Below are positions 39,236 through 50,455 of a stretch of 64,000 nucleotides of DNA, piece after piece (within the stretch, counting starts at the first letter, position 1; each line of letters begins with the position of its first letter). Position numbers and translations under genes: made by a program. The stretch comes from Rhizobium sp. P40RR-XXII (GTDB lineage Bacteria; Pseudomonadota; Alphaproteobacteria; Rhizobiales; Rhizobiaceae). Below the pieces are notes generated by a model. The model was given only the letters and a program-made list of their open reading frames with translations, searched no databases and had not been told where the DNA came from. The DNA is taken from NCBI RefSeq assembly GCF_012641405.1, contig NZ_JABAII010000002.1, positions 577,013-641,012 on the forward strand. The letters are read 5' to 3'.

Positions 39236-40009
39236 ATGTCAAACGATACCATTGTCACAGCGGCCATGCTGGCCATCGGCGACGAACTGCTCTCCGGCCG
39301 GACAAAGGATAAGAATATCGGCCATCTCGCCGATGTGCTGCTGCTGGCCGGCATCGACCTGAAGGAAGTCCGCATCGTTGCCGATGAAGAGGATGCCATC
39401 GTATCGGCGCTGAATGCCCTGCGCGGCCAGTATGATTATGTCTTCACGTCAGGTGGCATCGGCCCAACCCATGACGACATCACCGCCGATGCCATCGCCA
39501 AGGCCTTCGGCGTGCCCTGCGAGCACGACGGCGAAGCCATGCGGATCATGGGCGAAATGTATGCGCGGCGCGAGATGGAATTCACCGAGGCGCGCCAGCG
39601 CATGGCCCGTATGCCTGTGGGGTCGAAGCATATCGCCAATCCGGTCTCGACCGCTCCCGGCTTCAACATCGGCAACGTCTACGTCATGGCGGGTGTGCCG
39701 CAGGTTTTCCAGGCGATGCTCGATAATGTCATACCGACGCTCAAGACCGGGGCGCGTGTTTTGTCGACCGCCATTTCCTGCCCTTACGGCGAGGGCGAGA
39801 TCGGCACGCCGCTCGGGCTTATCCAGAAGGCACATCCGGATACCAGTATCGGCTCCTATCCGCGCTATGTCGGCCAATTCTTCTCGACCGAAATCGTCGT
39901 GAGGGGCCGCTCCGCCGAACTGGTTGAAAATGTCGCGGCCGAAGTACGCGCGATGATCGAAACCATCAGACAGTCGAAAGCCAAGGAAAATCAGTCGGCT
40001 GAGGCATGA
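39236..40009 (+). CDS. Molybdopterin-binding (CinA N-terminal-like) protein
   Basis: 257 aa. MLAIGDELLSGRTKDKNIGH and FTSGGIGPTHDDITADAIAK are the MoCF-biosynthesis/CinA N-domain signature. Only this domain is present; the C-terminal deamidase domain of full CinA is missing, as in many short alphaproteobacterial relatives. The start at 39236 is chosen by homology; in-frame upstream starts would add 34 unusual residues. Confidence 0.82.
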   Translation: MSNDTIVTAAMLAIGDELLSGRTKDKNIGHLADVLLLAGIDLKEVRIVADEEDAIVSALNALRGQYDYVFTSGGIGPTHDDITADAIAKAFGVPCEHDGEAMRIMGEMYARREMEFTEARQRMARMPVGSKHIANPVSTAPGFNIGNVYVMAGVPQVFQAMLDNVIPTLKTGARVLSTAISCPYGEGEIGTPLGLIQKAHPDTSIGSYPRYVGQFFSTEIVVRGRSAELVENVAAEVRAMIETIRQSKAKENQSAEA

Positions 40010-40123
40010 CACTCAACGAATAAGTGCGTCCGCTGGGGAACCAGAGGTGATCAAAGCGCATTAATTTATCGCGGAATAGAGATATAATGCGCAGATTCAA
40101 CCCTCCGCATGGGAGATCACGTC

Positions 40124-40969
40124 ATGGCGTACAAGACCATATTGACCGTTCTCGACAATCCCGGCAACACGCGCATCGCCGCCGATTTTGTGGCAGCGCT
40201 GGCGAAGGAGCACGACGCTTACGTGGTCGGCCTTCATGCGGAAATCGTCTCGACCGTACCGCTGGTGGCGCCGATGGAAATCCCGGACCCTGTCGCCGTG
40301 CAGGCTCTCCAGGATGTCGCCCATAATCAGGCGGTCGAAATCGAGCGGCTGTTCCGCACGAAGATGGAACGCGCCGGCCTCGACTACGAATGGCACAGCT
40401 TTGCCAGCACGATCGGCTATGGCACCGAACCGCTGATCGAAAGCGCCCGCAGCGCCGATCTGCTGGTTGCCGTGCAGCCGGACCTATCCAAATATGGCGA
40501 CTCTCAGGTCGATGTCGAAACCTTCCTGTTCGACAGCGGCCGCCCGGTGCTTCTGATTCCCTATATATTGACCGTTCCGAAACCGATCCGCCGCGTGCTG
40601 ATCGCCTGGAACGGATCCAAGGAAGCGGCGCGCGCCACCTTCGATGCCCTGCCTTTCCTGAAGGCCGCGGATTCGGTCGAGATCCTCTCGGTCAGCACGT
40701 CCGAGAAGGAAACCCGCCCATCGCGGGAAACCGGCGTTCGCATCGCGGCGGCACTGACGCGCCATGGCGTTCGCGCCAAGTTCGAAACGGCGGCCTGCAC
40801 CGGCAAGTTGACGCCGTCGCAGGTCATCGAAAACCGCCTGGCGGATGACAGCATCGATCTGCTGGTCATGGGCGCCTATACGCATTCCTGGCTATGGCAG
40901 ATGATCTTCGGCGGCACGACGCGTACCCTGCTGCAATCGATGACGGCGATGACGCTTCTGGCCCGCTGA
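40124..40969 (+). CDS. Universal stress protein with two USP domains
   Basis: 281 aa from the ATG at 40124, with GGGAG upstream. Domain 1 begins [20 protein letters not shown]; domain 2 starts near residue 150 ([20 protein letters not shown]). The C-terminal [20 protein letters not shown] then TRTLL is the glycine-rich ATP-binding loop, partly diverged. Cytosolic stress-response family. Confidence 0.85.
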   Translation: MAYKTILTVLDNPGNTRIAADFVAALAKEHDAYVVGLHAEIVSTVPLVAPMEIPDPVAVQALQDVAHNQAVEIERLFRTKMERAGLDYEWHSFASTIGYGTEPLIESARSADLLVAVQPDLSKYGDSQVDVETFLFDSGRPVLLIPYILTVPKPIRRVLIAWNGSKEAARATFDALPFLKAADSVEILSVSTSEKETRPSRETGVRIAAALTRHGVRAKFETAACTGKLTPSQVIENRLADDSIDLLVMGAYTHSWLWQMIFGGTTRTLLQSMTAMTLLAR

Positions 40970-41285
40970 GCCGCGAAAGCTCGAATCAAACGGTTTCCGG
41001 TATAGATGGGCACCGATTGCCCGCTTTGCGACTATTGCCTTTTGCCGGCAAATCCAGCAGAAAGCAGCGACCGATGACAGAATTCCCGCCAGGGAACCGT
41101 TCGCGCGGTCGACGGAGCATGGTCCCGAAAAAGCATATGGCTTTTTTCCCGATGAGATCCTGTTCAAGCAGATAGCAAGCGAATCGCGTTCCGGATTTGG
41201 TTCATGGTCCGCGCCCGCCGCGGGGTCTGCTCAGGGTCGCCGGCGGTGCCGGCGCGTTATTATTCCATGCCCCGGAGCTTCTGCC
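40970..41285. other. Intergenic region with a palindromic repeat
   Basis: About 316 bp between the stress protein and gpt; it holds the repeat unit at 41115-41168 and otherwise nothing I can support. Confidence 0.4.
41115..41168. repeat. Rhizobial intergenic palindromic unit (diverged)
   Basis: GAGCATGGTCCCGAAAAAGC followed by a T-rich half and GATGAGATCCTGTTC. It resembles, from memory, the dispersed rhizobial unit built as GAGCATGATCCCGAAAA, a centre, then TTTTC and GATCATGCTC. No other copy seen in this window. Confidence 0.5.
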
Positions 41286-41783
41286 ATGTCCCTGCCCGAT
41301 AAAGCCTTTCCCGTATCCTGGGATCAGTTCCACCGCGATGCGCGCGCGCTTGCCTGGCGGCTTGCCGGCCTCAACCGCGATTTCAAGGCAATCGTCTGTA
41401 TCACCCGCGGCGGCCTCGTGCCGGCCGCCATCATCTCGCGCGAGCTCAATATCCGCCTGATCGAGACGGTCTGCGTCGCCTCCTATCACGACTATTCCAG
41501 CCAGGGCGAAATGACCCTGCTGAAAGGCATCGCGCCGGAATTGATGGTCGACGGCGGCGAAGGCGTCCTTGTCATCGACGACCTGACCGATACCGGCAAG
41601 ACTGCCGTCGAAGTCCGCAACCTGCTGCCGAAGGCGCATTTCGCCTGCGTCTATGCCAAGCCGAAGGGTGTGCCGACCATCGACACCTTCATCACCGAAG
41701 TCAGCCAGGACACCTGGATCTACTTCCCCTGGGACATGGGCTTCACCTATCAGGAGCCGATCGCCAAGGGTCCCCGCGGTTAA
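41286..41783 (+). CDS. gpt: Xanthine phosphoribosyltransferase
   Basis: 165 aa. The PRPP-binding motif is [16 protein letters not shown] near residues 96-111, and the [17 protein letters not shown] segment is characteristic of Gpt. It salvages xanthine and guanine into nucleotides, peripheral to the inner membrane in E. coli. Confidence 0.93.
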   Translation: MSLPDKAFPVSWDQFHRDARALAWRLAGLNRDFKAIVCITRGGLVPAAIISRELNIRLIETVCVASYHDYSSQGEMTLLKGIAPELMVDGGEGVLVIDDLTDTGKTAVEVRNLLPKAHFACVYAKPKGVPTIDTFITEVSQDTWIYFPWDMGFTYQEPIAKGPRG

Positions 41784-42553
41784 GCCTGCTTGTTCGCTTT
41801 GCGAATCACCTGTTGATTCTGCTGCGCGTCAAAATGGAACCGGAAGACGGTAATAGAGGTGGGCGCTGCGGCGCCCACTAGATTTAGTAGGCGTTACAAT
41901 AGCGAGAATGCGTGGGATTCAAGGGTTTCCGCGCGAATCATGATGCGCTACGGCATGATTTCGCTGCCTTGCCAATGGCATCACGGTCACGGTCACAATT
42001 TTGTCGTTTTTGACTCCGGCAGTGATGAGCCTTGCGCCTTCTTCGGTCGCACAAAGGGCGAGCATCTCCCACCAAGCTCTTGAATCTTCTACTCTACTGG
42101 CGTTTCCCCAATTTCCACAGGTGAGCCCACAAGATATTGTGGTTAACAATCCATCGCAAACCACCCCTTGACGGAATCGGGTCTTTCAAAGTTAATGGAC
42201 GACGTTGCGGCGGCGACTGGACCAGGCGGGTTAACGAGGGCTGGTTCTCAATTCGAAATCGGATCTGGATTCAAGGCGATTCACCTTTGCCGGTGACCGC
42301 TGCGGGGGTTTTTGTGTCGATCTCGATGCCGTCGAAAAAATATGTGCGGGGACTGGCGGCAATAAGCTGTTAATACTATATTTAGTGTTTGCAGCCACCA
42401 TCACCACAAGATACAGGAAAGTCATCTCCGGACGACACCTCCTGTCAGAAAGCGGATTGAAAGCTGGCTGCGCGTTGAAATCGCGATGCCGGAATGAAAA
42501 TTTTTGCGCCCTGCCTTGATGCGGGCGCGCACCAACGAATGAGGATTGGGACC
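41784..42553. other. Long region upstream of nrdJ
   Basis: About 770 bp. A stem-loop GTGGGCGC/GCGCCCAC (41858-41877, loop TGCG) follows gpt and may help end it, without a T-run. A possible promoter is TTGACG near 42168 with GTTAAT 17 bp later. The NrdR-box-like site at 42373 is listed separately. I do not see a cobalamin riboswitch. Short open frames here lack support. Confidence 0.4.
42373..42388 (+). promoter_or_regulatory. NrdR-box-like site upstream of nrdJ
   Basis: ATACTATATTTAGTGT matches the palindromic NrdR box (ACACwATATATwGTGT form) at most positions. NrdR represses ribonucleotide reductase genes through such boxes, usually in pairs about three helical turns apart; I see only one clear box. 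Confidence 0.55.
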
Positions 42554-45500
42554 ATGCGCATCGAACGCCGTTTTACGAAGGCCGGCCAGTCACCCTATGC
42601 GGATATCGAATTCCGCAAGGCGACCAGCGAGATCAAGAATCCCGACGGCTCGATCGTCTTCCGCCTCGAAAACATCGACGTTCCCGCGCAGTTCTCGCAG
42701 GTCGCCGCCGACATCCTTGCGCAGAAGTATTTCCGCAAGGCCGGCGTGCCCGCCAAGCTCAGACGCGTCGAGGAAAACGACGTTCCTTCCTTCCTGTGGC
42801 GTTCGGTTCCCGACGATGCGGCCATGAAGGACCTGCCGAAAGAGCAGCATAGCGGCTCCGAAACCGACGCGCGCCAGGTCTTCGACCGCCTTGCCGGCAC
42901 CTGGACCTACTGGGGCTGGAAGGGCGGCTATTTCTCCTCCGAGGAAGATGCCTCCGCCTTCTGCGATGAGCTTGCCTACATGCTCGCTACCCAGCGCGTC
43001 GCACCGAATTCGCCGCAGTGGTTCAACACCGGCATGCACTGGGCCTACGGCATCGATGGCCCCGGCCAGGGCCATTTCTATGTCGATCCCTTTACCGGCA
43101 AGCTCACGAAGTCCAAGTCGGCCTATGAGCATCCGCAGCCGCATGCCTGCTTCATCCAGTCGGTCGAGGACGATCTCGTCAACGAAGGCGGCATCATGGA
43201 CCTGTGGGTTCGCGAAGCCCGCCTCTTTAAATACGGCTCTGGTACCGGTTCGAACTTCTCGATGCTGCGCGGCGAGGGCGAAAAGCTCTCCGGTGGCGGC
43301 CGCTCCTCCGGCCTCATGAGCTTCCTGAAGATCGGTGACCGCGCCGCCGGCGCCATCAAGTCGGGCGGCACGACGCGCCGCGCCGCCAAGATGGTCGTCG
43401 TCGACATCGACCATCCGGATATCGAGGAATACATCAACTGGAAGGTCAAGGAAGAGCAGAAGGTTGCCGCTCTCGTTACCGGCTCGAAGATCGTCGCCAA
43501 GCACCTGAAGGCGATCATGAAGGCCACGGTCAACTGCGAAGGCGACAATGACGATTGCTTCGACCCGGCCAAGAACCCTGCCCTGAAGCGCGAGATCCGC
43601 GCCGCCAAGAAGGACCAGGTTCCGGAAAACTACGTCCAGCGCGTCATCCAGTTCGCCCGCCAGGGCTACAAGGATCTCGAATTCAAGACCTACGACACGG
43701 ATTGGGATTCGGAAGCCTATCTGACCGTATCGGGCCAGAACTCCAACAATTCCGTCTCCATCAAGGACGACTTCCTGCGCGCTGTCGAGAATGACGGCGA
43801 GTGGCACCTGACCGCCCGCAAGGACGGCAAGATCATCAAGACGCTGAAGGCGCGCGACCTGTGGGAATCCATTTCCTACGCCGCCTGGGCATCGGCCGAT
43901 CCGGGCCTGCATTTCAACACGACGATGAACGACTGGCACACCAGCCCGGCGGCCGGCCCGATCCGCGCCTCCAACCCGTGCTCGGAATACATGTTCCTCG
44001 ACGACACGGCCTGCAACCTCGCCTCGCTGAACCTGATGACCTTCAAGGATGCGGCGACGAAGCGCATCAACATCGCCGATTACGAGCACGCCGTCCGCCT
44101 CTGGACCGTCGTTCTCGAAGTCTCCGTGATGATGGCGCAGTTCCCCTCGCGCCGCATCGCCGAACTCTCCTACGAATACCGCACGCTCGGCCTCGGCTAC
44201 GCCAATATCGGCGGCCTGCTGATGTCGTCGGGCATTCCTTATGACAGCGACGAAGCCCGCGCCATCGCCGGCTCGCTGACCGCGATCATGACCGGCATCG
44301 CCTACGCGACCTCGGCTGAAATGGCGTCCAAACTCGGGACCTTCCCGATGTTCCAGCCGAACCGCGAGAACATGCTGCGCGTCATTCGCAACCATCGCCG
44401 CGCCGCCTATGGCGAGACCTCGGGCTATGAGAACCTGTCGGTCAATCCCGTAGCGCTCATCCATGGCGACAATCCGGATCAGGACCTTGTTGCCCATGCC
44501 AAAGCCGCCTGGGATAAGGCGCTGGAACTCGGCGAGAAGCACGGCTACCGCAACGCACAGGCAACCGTAATCGCGCCGACCGGCACGATCGGCCTCGTCA
44601 TGGATTGCGACACGACCGGCATCGAACCGGACTTTGCCCTGGTGAAGTTCAAGAAGCTTGCCGGCGGCGGCTACTTCAAGATCATCAACCGCGCCGTTCC
44701 GGAAGCGCTGCGCACGCTCGGCTACTCCGAAAGCCAGATCGCCGAGATCGAAGCCTATGCCGTCGGCCATGGCAACCTGAACCAGGCGCCGGCCATCAAC
44801 CCGTCGTCGCTAAAGGCCAAGGGCTTTACCGCCGAGAAGATCGATGCCGTCAACGCAGCCCTGAAGAGCGCCTTCGACATCAAGTTCGTCTTCAACCAGT
44901 GGACGCTCGGCGCCGACTTCCTGAAGGGCGCGCTGAAGGTATCCGACGAGCAGATGGCCGATATGAGCTTCAACCTGCTCGACCATCTCGGCTTCTCCAA
45001 GAAGGACATCGAGGCCGCCAACATCCATGTCTGCGGTGCGATGACGCTGGAAGGCGCGCCGTTCCTCAAACAAGAGCACCTCGCCGTCTTCGATTGCGCC
45101 AACCCCTGCGGCAAGATCGGCAAGCGCTACCTGTCGGTCGAAAGCCACATCCGCATGATGGCGGCTGCCCAGCCCTTCATCTCGGGCGCGATCTCCAAGA
45201 CCATCAACATGGCGAACGAAGCGACCGTCGAGGATTGCAAGAACGCCTACATGCTGTCCTGGAAGCTCGGCCTCAAGGCCAACGCGCTCTATCGCGACGG
45301 CTCCAAGCTCAGCCAGCCGCTCAATTCCTCGCTGATCGAGGACGACAGCGACGAGGCTGCGCTTGAGGAATTCCTGCAGGCGCCGGCAGCCGCACAGGCC
45401 GTGACCATCACGGAAAAGATCGTCGAGCGCGTGATCGAAAAGATCGTGCGCACGCAGGAAAAGCTCCCGGGTCGCCGCAAGGGCTATACCCAGAAGGCCA

Positions 45501-46357
45501 AGATCGGCGGACATACGATCTTCCTGCGCACCGGCGAATATGACGATGGCCGCCTCGGCGAAATCTTCCTTGACATGAACAAGGAAGGTTCGGCTCTCCG
45601 TGCCTTCATCAACAACTTCGCGATCTCCGTCTCGCTCGGCCTGCAGTATGGTGTGCCGCTCGAGGAATATGTCGACGCCTTCACCTTCACGAAGTTCGAG
45701 CCGGCGGGCATCGTCACCGGCAACGACGCGATTAAGAACGCCACGTCGATCCTCGACTACGTGTTCCGTGAGCTGGCGATCTCCTATCTCGGCCGGCACG
45801 ATCTTGCCCATGTCGACACTTCGGACTTCAACAACACGGCGCTCGGCCGCGGTGTTTCCGAAGGCAAGGCCGATGTCGTCTCCAAGGGCCTGACCCGCGG
45901 CTACAAGCCGACGCTGGTTCCGACATCGGGTGACCGTTCGGCAGACGCCAAGGGTTCGGCAACGGCCGCCCCGGCGCGCGCAGCCTCGCTTTCGACCGTT
46001 ACCGCCTTCGCCGGCAATACGGTGCGCAAGCTGGAGCCGACAAGTGCGGTCGCGACCTCCGAAGTGGTCGCCTTCAAGCGCGACTATGAGGAGCGCGCAA
46101 AGGAATTGGCCGAAGAGATCGCAGAGGAACTAGCGAGCGAAACCACTGAAACCACCGGCCTCTTCACCGACAAGGCGGCAAACGACGCAGCAACGGCGAA
46201 GACGGAAGCCAAGAAGCTGGAATCCGAACGCCGCGCCCGCTCCATCATGCAGGGCTATACCGGCAACATGTGCACGGAGTGCCAGAACTTCACGATGGTC
46301 CGGAATGGGACCTGCGAGAAGTGCGACACGTGTGGAGCAACGAGCGGCTGCAGCTGA
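42554..46357 (+). CDS. nrdJ: Adenosylcobalamin-dependent ribonucleotide reductase
   Basis: 1267 aa from the ATG at 42554, preceded by GAGGATTGGG. Catalytic features include [40 protein letters not shown] and a long C-terminal tail ending [20 protein letters not shown] with CGATSGCS, a cysteine-rich redox/zinc tail. It makes deoxyribonucleotides using B12, independent of oxygen; rhizobia rely on it in nodules and in free life. The accessory island begins just after it. Confidence 0.96.
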   Translation: MRIERRFTKAGQSPYADIEFRKATSEIKNPDGSIVFRLENIDVPAQFSQVAADILAQKYFRKAGVPAKLRRVEENDVPSFLWRSVPDDAAMKDLPKEQHSGSETDARQVFDRLAGTWTYWGWKGGYFSSEEDASAFCDELAYMLATQRVAPNSPQWFNTGMHWAYGIDGPGQGHFYVDPFTGKLTKSKSAYEHPQPHACFIQSVEDDLVNEGGIMDLWVREARLFKYGSGTGSNFSMLRGEGEKLSGGGRSSGLMSFLKIGDRAAGAIKSGGTTRRAAKMVVVDIDHPDIEEYINWKVKEEQKVAALVTGSKIVAKHLKAIMKATVNCEGDNDDCFDPAKNPALKREIRAAKKDQVPENYVQRVIQFARQGYKDLEFKTYDTDWDSEAYLTVSGQNSNNSVSIKDDFLRAVENDGEWHLTARKDGKIIKTLKARDLWESISYAAWASADPGLHFNTTMNDWHTSPAAGPIRASNPCSEYMFLDDTACNLASLNLMTFKDAATKRINIADYEHAVRLWTVVLEVSVMMAQFPSRRIAELSYEYRTLGLGYANIGGLLMSSGIPYDSDEARAIAGSLTAIMTGIAYATSAEMASKLGTFPMFQPNRENMLRVIRNHRRAAYGETSGYENLSVNPVALIHGDNPDQDLVAHAKAAWDKALELGEKHGYRNAQATVIAPTGTIGLVMDCDTTGIEPDFALVKFKKLAGGGYFKIINRAVPEALRTLGYSESQIAEIEAYAVGHGNLNQAPAINPSSLKAKGFTAEKIDAVNAALKSAFDIKFVFNQWTLGADFLKGALKVSDEQMADMSFNLLDHLGFSKKDIEAANIHVCGAMTLEGAPFLKQEHLAVFDCANPCGKIGKRYLSVESHIRMMAAAQPFISGAISKTINMANEATVEDCKNAYMLSWKLGLKANALYRDGSKLSQPLNSSLIEDDSDEAALEEFLQAPAAAQAVTITEKIVERVIEKIVRTQEKLPGRRKGYTQKAKIGGHTIFLRTGEYDDGRLGEIFLDMNKEGSALRAFINNFAISVSLGLQYGVPLEEYVDAFTFTKFEPAGIVTGNDAIKNATSILDYVFRELAISYLGRHDLAHVDTSDFNNTALGRGVSEGKADVVSKGLTRGYKPTLVPTSGDRSADAKGSATAAPARAASLSTVTAFAGNTVRKLEPTSAVATSEVVAFKRDYEERAKELAEEIAEELASETTETTGLFTDKAANDAATAKTEAKKLESERRARSIMQGYTGNMCTECQNFTMVRNGTCEKCDTCGATSGCS

Positions 46358-46444
46358 GTGTTCAATCGATCCGCTTTGCTTCGGCTTGTAACAAAAGTCA
46401 TTGTGCCCAGGTTTCCGTACATTCTGTACCGATAGAAATGTCAG

Positions 46445-46474
46445 AGAGCGGTCGAAAGGCCGCTCTTGTTCGTT
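46445..46474 (+). terminator. Terminator of nrdJ
   Basis: Arms AGAGCGGTC and GGCCGCTCT (one G-T wobble) capped by a GAAA tetraloop, then TGTTCGTT. Lies about 90 bp after the stop. Confidence 0.65.
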
Positions 46475-46609
46475 AGAGCCTATGTGAGAAACCCAAGCTG
46501 GTCCTGGCCAAATACCGCAGAAACTGGCTATCCCATAACCAACACCCTTGGAGCTGCTAGCAATCGTTCAAGGCTTTCGCAGTATTCTCAGCTCAAGCAG
46601 GGGGACGTC

Positions 46610-46693
46610 GTGAACAGCCACGAAACAGCGAACGAAGCGGCTCCGGCGTTCTTTTCAAAAGGCAACCGCTCCGAGAATCGCATATCTGTTTGA
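46610..46693 (+). CDS. Possible 27-aa leader peptide before the Gabija-like operon
   Basis: GTG at 46610 with AGGGGGACGTC just upstream, ending at TGA 46693, where ATG of the next frame abuts (TGAATG). The peptide (MNSHETANEAAPAFFSKGNR and onward) shows no known domain. It could be a leader coupling translation to gajA, or the stub of a truncated gene. Confidence 0.3.
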   Translation: MNSHETANEAAPAFFSKGNRSENRISV

Positions 46694-46714
46694 ATGACTA
46701 GGGCGGGAACTCTC

Positions 46715-48508
46715 ATGTATCTTTCACGGATTGCGATCGAGAACTTCAGGAACTTTAGAAATCTTGACGTGGCACTTGCCGGCAGCGTCGTGATCGTCGG
46801 AGAAAACCGTGTTGGAAAGTCGAACCTTGTTTATGGTCTCCGCCTGATTTTCGATCCATCACTACCGGACAGCGCGAGGGATCTTCAGCTCGGTGACTTC
46901 TGGGATGGCATCGAAGAATACGAGCGGGAGACGCGGGTTAAGATTTCCGTCGAGATCAAGGATTTCGAAGACGATCCCGATGTGCTCGCCGTTCTCACGG
47001 ACTTTCGTATCCCAGGCGACCCTCAGACGGCTTCACTGACCTATGAATTCAAGGCGCGACCCGGCTTGTTAAGGGCACCGGCGAGTGAGAAGGATTTCGA
47101 GTTCGTTTGTTATGGCGGTCGAGATCTAACAAGGAGGTTCGGCTACGATGTACGGAGCCGAATTACAATGGATGTGCTGCCAGCCCTTCGCGATGCCGAG
47201 GGAGACCTCGCGGTCTGGCGGCGCTCACCACTTCGACCACTTATAGATTCTGCGTTCGCCACCATCGACCGGGATGGGTTGCAAGGCGTTGCCGATCAGA
47301 TAGCTGCGGCTACGGGACAGCTCATGGATTTCCAAGCGGTGTCTGATCTTGAGGATGACATCGCCCAGTCATTTCGCACGATGAGTGGAGCTCGCCAGGA
47401 CGTCAACCCCACTTTAGGGTTCTCAGCAACGGACGCCTCGAAGCTCCATCGGCAAATAAAATTGCTGATTGATTCCGGGCAGCGCGGTATCGCCGAAGCG
47501 AGCCTCGGCTCAGCAAATCTGATCTTTCTCACATTGAAGACAATGGAACTACATAATCTCATCGCGGGCGACAAGCGGGATCATTCACTGCTTGCCATTG
47601 AGGAACCCGAAGCGCACCTTCACCCGCATCTTCAGAGACTCGTCTACCGGAGCCTTTTCCAAGATGCCAGCGAACCCGAGGATGATGGTTTAGATCCCCC
47701 CTTGTCAGTGATAATGACGACGCACTCGCCTCACATCGCCAGCGTTGCACCAGTCCGTTCGCTTGTTCTTCTTCGTGAAGAAGAAGGCGAGACCGTCGGA
47801 TGCTCTACGGCGTCTCTCGACTTGAGCGTGAGCGAGGCTGATGACCTCGCTCGGTACCTAGACATCACACGCGCCGAAATGCTGTTCGCAAGAGGTATTA
47901 TTCTTGTAGAGGGCGACGCTGAACGCTTTATGGTCCCGAGATTTGCGGAAGAACTTAATATCGACCTCGATGGACTGGGCATCACGGTCTGTTCCGTCGC
48001 CGGAACAAACTTCACCCCATATGCCAAGTTTCTCGAGTCTCTGAAGATTCCGTTCTCGATAATCACGGACTTCGATCCGGATGCCGACAGGGGGCAAAAG
48101 CGAACGGTCGCGCTCGCGCGGCTGTTGGATGGCATACGAACCGAAAAATACGATGATGACTACTTCGACGAACTTCTCGGCACGGATGAATGGGAGCGCT
48201 TCGATCAGAGCATCGGGGAGTTCGGTGTATTCACCAACGCCGATACACTCGAGGTAGACCTCTTCAAAGGCGGATTCAGTGCCGCGATAATAACAGGTCT
48301 CCGGGAGGGCGACTTCGGGAAGGTACGCAGGGATAGGATCGACACCTGGGAAGACGATCCGAGATCGATGGACCGTGAGCACCTGCTGTCCATGATAGAG
48401 GACATCGGCAAGGGGCGATTCGCACAACGACTGGCTACTCGCGTCGGCGGGATCGACGTGCCCGGATACATCAAGCGTGCAATCGAACACCTGACCGACC
48501 GTGTCTGA
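46715..48508 (+). CDS. gajA: Gabija-like GajA: OLD-family ATPase/TOPRIM nuclease
   Basis: 597 aa from the ATG at 46715. Walker A VGENRVGKSN near residue 29, ABC-type Walker B LLAIEEPEAHLHPH near 293 and a C-terminal TOPRIM domain (ILVEGDAERFMVPRF near 397; IITDFDPDAD near 449). An OLD-family nuclease followed directly by a UvrD-like helicase is the defining Gabija pair: GajA is a sequence-specific DNA nicking enzyme whose activity is known to be held off by nucleotides. A start at 46694 is possible. The stop overlaps gajB by 8 bp. Confidence 0.82.
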   Translation: MYLSRIAIENFRNFRNLDVALAGSVVIVGENRVGKSNLVYGLRLIFDPSLPDSARDLQLGDFWDGIEEYERETRVKISVEIKDFEDDPDVLAVLTDFRIPGDPQTASLTYEFKARPGLLRAPASEKDFEFVCYGGRDLTRRFGYDVRSRITMDVLPALRDAEGDLAVWRRSPLRPLIDSAFATIDRDGLQGVADQIAAATGQLMDFQAVSDLEDDIAQSFRTMSGARQDVNPTLGFSATDASKLHRQIKLLIDSGQRGIAEASLGSANLIFLTLKTMELHNLIAGDKRDHSLLAIEEPEAHLHPHLQRLVYRSLFQDASEPEDDGLDPPLSVIMTTHSPHIASVAPVRSLVLLREEEGETVGCSTASLDLSVSEADDLARYLDITRAEMLFARGIILVEGDAERFMVPRFAEELNIDLDGLGITVCSVAGTNFTPYAKFLESLKIPFSIITDFDPDADRGQKRTVALARLLDGIRTEKYDDDYFDELLGTDEWERFDQSIGEFGVFTNADTLEVDLFKGGFSAAIITGLREGDFGKVRRDRIDTWEDDPRSMDREHLLSMIEDIGKGRFAQRLATRVGGIDVPGYIKRAIEHLTDRV

Positions 48509-50297
48509 CTCCTCTCTCTATCTGACCGCATCGGAGGAATTGAGACCAAACCCGGATCAGTGGCAGGCATACCAGTCAGTAGGCCATTGTGTCATCCTCG
48601 CAGGCCCCGGAAGCGGCAAGACGAAGACCATGACGATCAAGCTGGCCCGCATCCTCGGCGAGGATGTTAAGGCACCCCGCGGCGTGGCCTGTATCACCTA
48701 CAACAACGAATGTGCTCGAGAGCTAGAAGATCGTCTTTCTGCCCTTGGGATCGAACCAGGAAAGCGTGTCTTCATCGGCACCGTGCATTCCTTCTCGCTG
48801 ACGCAGATTCTAATCCCCTATGCAAACTCCTTAGGCATCGGCCTCCCAGACCAGTTCCAAGTGGCCGACATTCAGCAGAAGAGGCATGCACTTGCTCGAG
48901 CGCACAGAGAGGTGATCGGCGGACCCGGAAATCCGGAAGATTTTCGCTTTGGCATGGATTTACACCGTCGCACGCATCTGGACCGCACGCATCCCTCGTG
49001 GGTCAATTTCAACCCGCAGCGTGCCGCCCTCGCCTCGGCCTACGAGACATCGTTGCGGGAGGCAGGTCTCATAGATTTCGACGACATGCCGTTGTTGGCA
49101 CTGAGGGCCCTGGTCAGAAATCCATGGCTTCGTCGCGCACTTCTCGCTAAGTATCCGGTTCTCGCCATCGACGAATACCAAGACCTCGGCACGGCTCTCC
49201 ACCAGATGGTGCTGGAGTTATGCTTTCGAACGGGCATACGGCTTCTTGCAGTAGGCGACCCAGACCAGTCGATCTATGGCTTCACAGGCGCCAGACCGGA
49301 GTTGCTGCAGCGGCTTTCCGAGCGCGACGAAGTCGAGACTGTCACGTTGGGCCTCAATTACCGTAGCGGCCACAGAATCGTAGCCATTTCGGAGTATGCT
49401 CTCGGAGAAGCTCGCGGCTACCAAGCTGCGGAAGGAGCGTCGGAAGGCACTGTCTACTTCCATCCGATTACCGGGAATTATGAGGAACAAGCTGCATGGC
49501 TGTTCTCAACGCTGCTTCCCGATATCGAAGCCCGAAATCCTGGCATTCCTCGGGGCGACATTGCGATTCTCTATGCTGCGGCATTCATTGGCGACGCGGT
49601 AGCCGCGGCAGCAGCAGAGCACGGGCGGTCCTTTGTCCGCACTGATACGAATGCGCTTTATCCAAGATCCAGCAGGATCATGCGCTGGATCGAAAATTGC
49701 GCGCGCTGGTGCTGCGGCGGATGGCAGACCGGCGAACCTCGATGGGCAAGGATCGCGTCAGCAGGGATGCGCATGTTCTCGGAGACCCTCACCTCGGATG
49801 CTGATCGCTCGCAGTTCAAGCGTGCTCTGTTGGAATTTATGTGGGCTCGGCGAGATAGCTCGCTTTCCTTTACGGTATGGCTCCGGGAACTTGATGCTCA
49901 AATTCTTCAGACGCTTGCGATCGGCTGCAGGGCAATGTCCGACGAAATTGCCATCATGAGAACGCTCACGTCACGCTTGGAAAGTGACACGGATCTTGCG
50001 GACGTAACCCTAGGACAATTCTTCGGGGTCGGCCAAGCGAACGATCGGATCAATCTAAGCACCCTCCATAGCGCTAAAGGGAGGGAGTTTGATGTCGTCA
50101 TCATGTTCGGGATCGATGAGGGTCGGATTCCCAGACCGAATCCTACACCGAACGACGTGATAGAACAGCGGCGCCTGTTCTACGTCGGCTTCACCCGCGC
50201 CCGATCCGAAGTCCATCTGGCTTGGTCTGCCCCAAGACCTTCGCGTTTCATAACCGAAGTGGAAGACCGCATCAGTGCCGAACCAAACCTTTCCTAA
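48501..50297 (+). CDS. gajB: Gabija-like GajB: UvrD/Rep-family helicase
   Basis: 598 aa from a GTG at 48501 that overlaps gajA. SF1A helicase motifs in order: VILAGPGSGKTKT (I, near 32), IGTVHSFSL (Ic-like), LAIDEYQDLG (II, near 222), AVGDPDQSIYGFTGA (III), LNYRSGHRI (IV), LSTLHSAKGREFDVV (V, near 520) and YVGFTRARSEVHLAW (VI). In Gabija, GajB is thought to sense DNA ends and activate GajA. It is about 100 aa longer than the B. cereus VD045 GajB that I remember (about 494 aa). Confidence 0.82.
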   Translation: MSDSSLYLTASEELRPNPDQWQAYQSVGHCVILAGPGSGKTKTMTIKLARILGEDVKAPRGVACITYNNECARELEDRLSALGIEPGKRVFIGTVHSFSLTQILIPYANSLGIGLPDQFQVADIQQKRHALARAHREVIGGPGNPEDFRFGMDLHRRTHLDRTHPSWVNFNPQRAALASAYETSLREAGLIDFDDMPLLALRALVRNPWLRRALLAKYPVLAIDEYQDLGTALHQMVLELCFRTGIRLLAVGDPDQSIYGFTGARPELLQRLSERDEVETVTLGLNYRSGHRIVAISEYALGEARGYQAAEGASEGTVYFHPITGNYEEQAAWLFSTLLPDIEARNPGIPRGDIAILYAAAFIGDAVAAAAAEHGRSFVRTDTNALYPRSSRIMRWIENCARWCCGGWQTGEPRWARIASAGMRMFSETLTSDADRSQFKRALLEFMWARRDSSLSFTVWLRELDAQILQTLAIGCRAMSDEIAIMRTLTSRLESDTDLADVTLGQFFGVGQANDRINLSTLHSAKGREFDVVIMFGIDEGRIPRPNPTPNDVIEQRRLFYVGFTRARSEVHLAWSAPRPSRFITEVEDRISAEPNLS

Positions 50298-50455
50298 AAT
50301 GCGAAGCCGACGCAATGGCGGCCTCCAGCAAACCTGACGTTAACACGAACACGTCTATCGTCTTTGAAAGTGACTTGTTCGCCGCCGACGATGACGATAG
50401 TAGCCACGCTGCGTGATCGCAGTGCCCTAAGAAGTTCGACACGCCCAGAAGGCCC

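Larger units (their letters stand above)
46358..46714. other. Junction between nrdJ and the accessory island
   Basis: About 360 bp. Contains the nrdJ terminator (46445-46474) and a possible 27-codon leader frame (46610-46693). From about 46480 the sequence no longer resembles core intergenic DNA, so this may be the island's left edge. I could not find an integrase or a clear attachment repeat. Confidence 0.4.

Noticed and set aside
42100..42553. Cobalamin riboswitch before nrdJ
   Set aside because: I could not find the conserved B12 box or the expected multi-arm fold in the leader by eye.
42590..44770. 726-aa leftward frame
   Set aside because: Antisense to nrdJ, whose motifs are complete on the forward strand.
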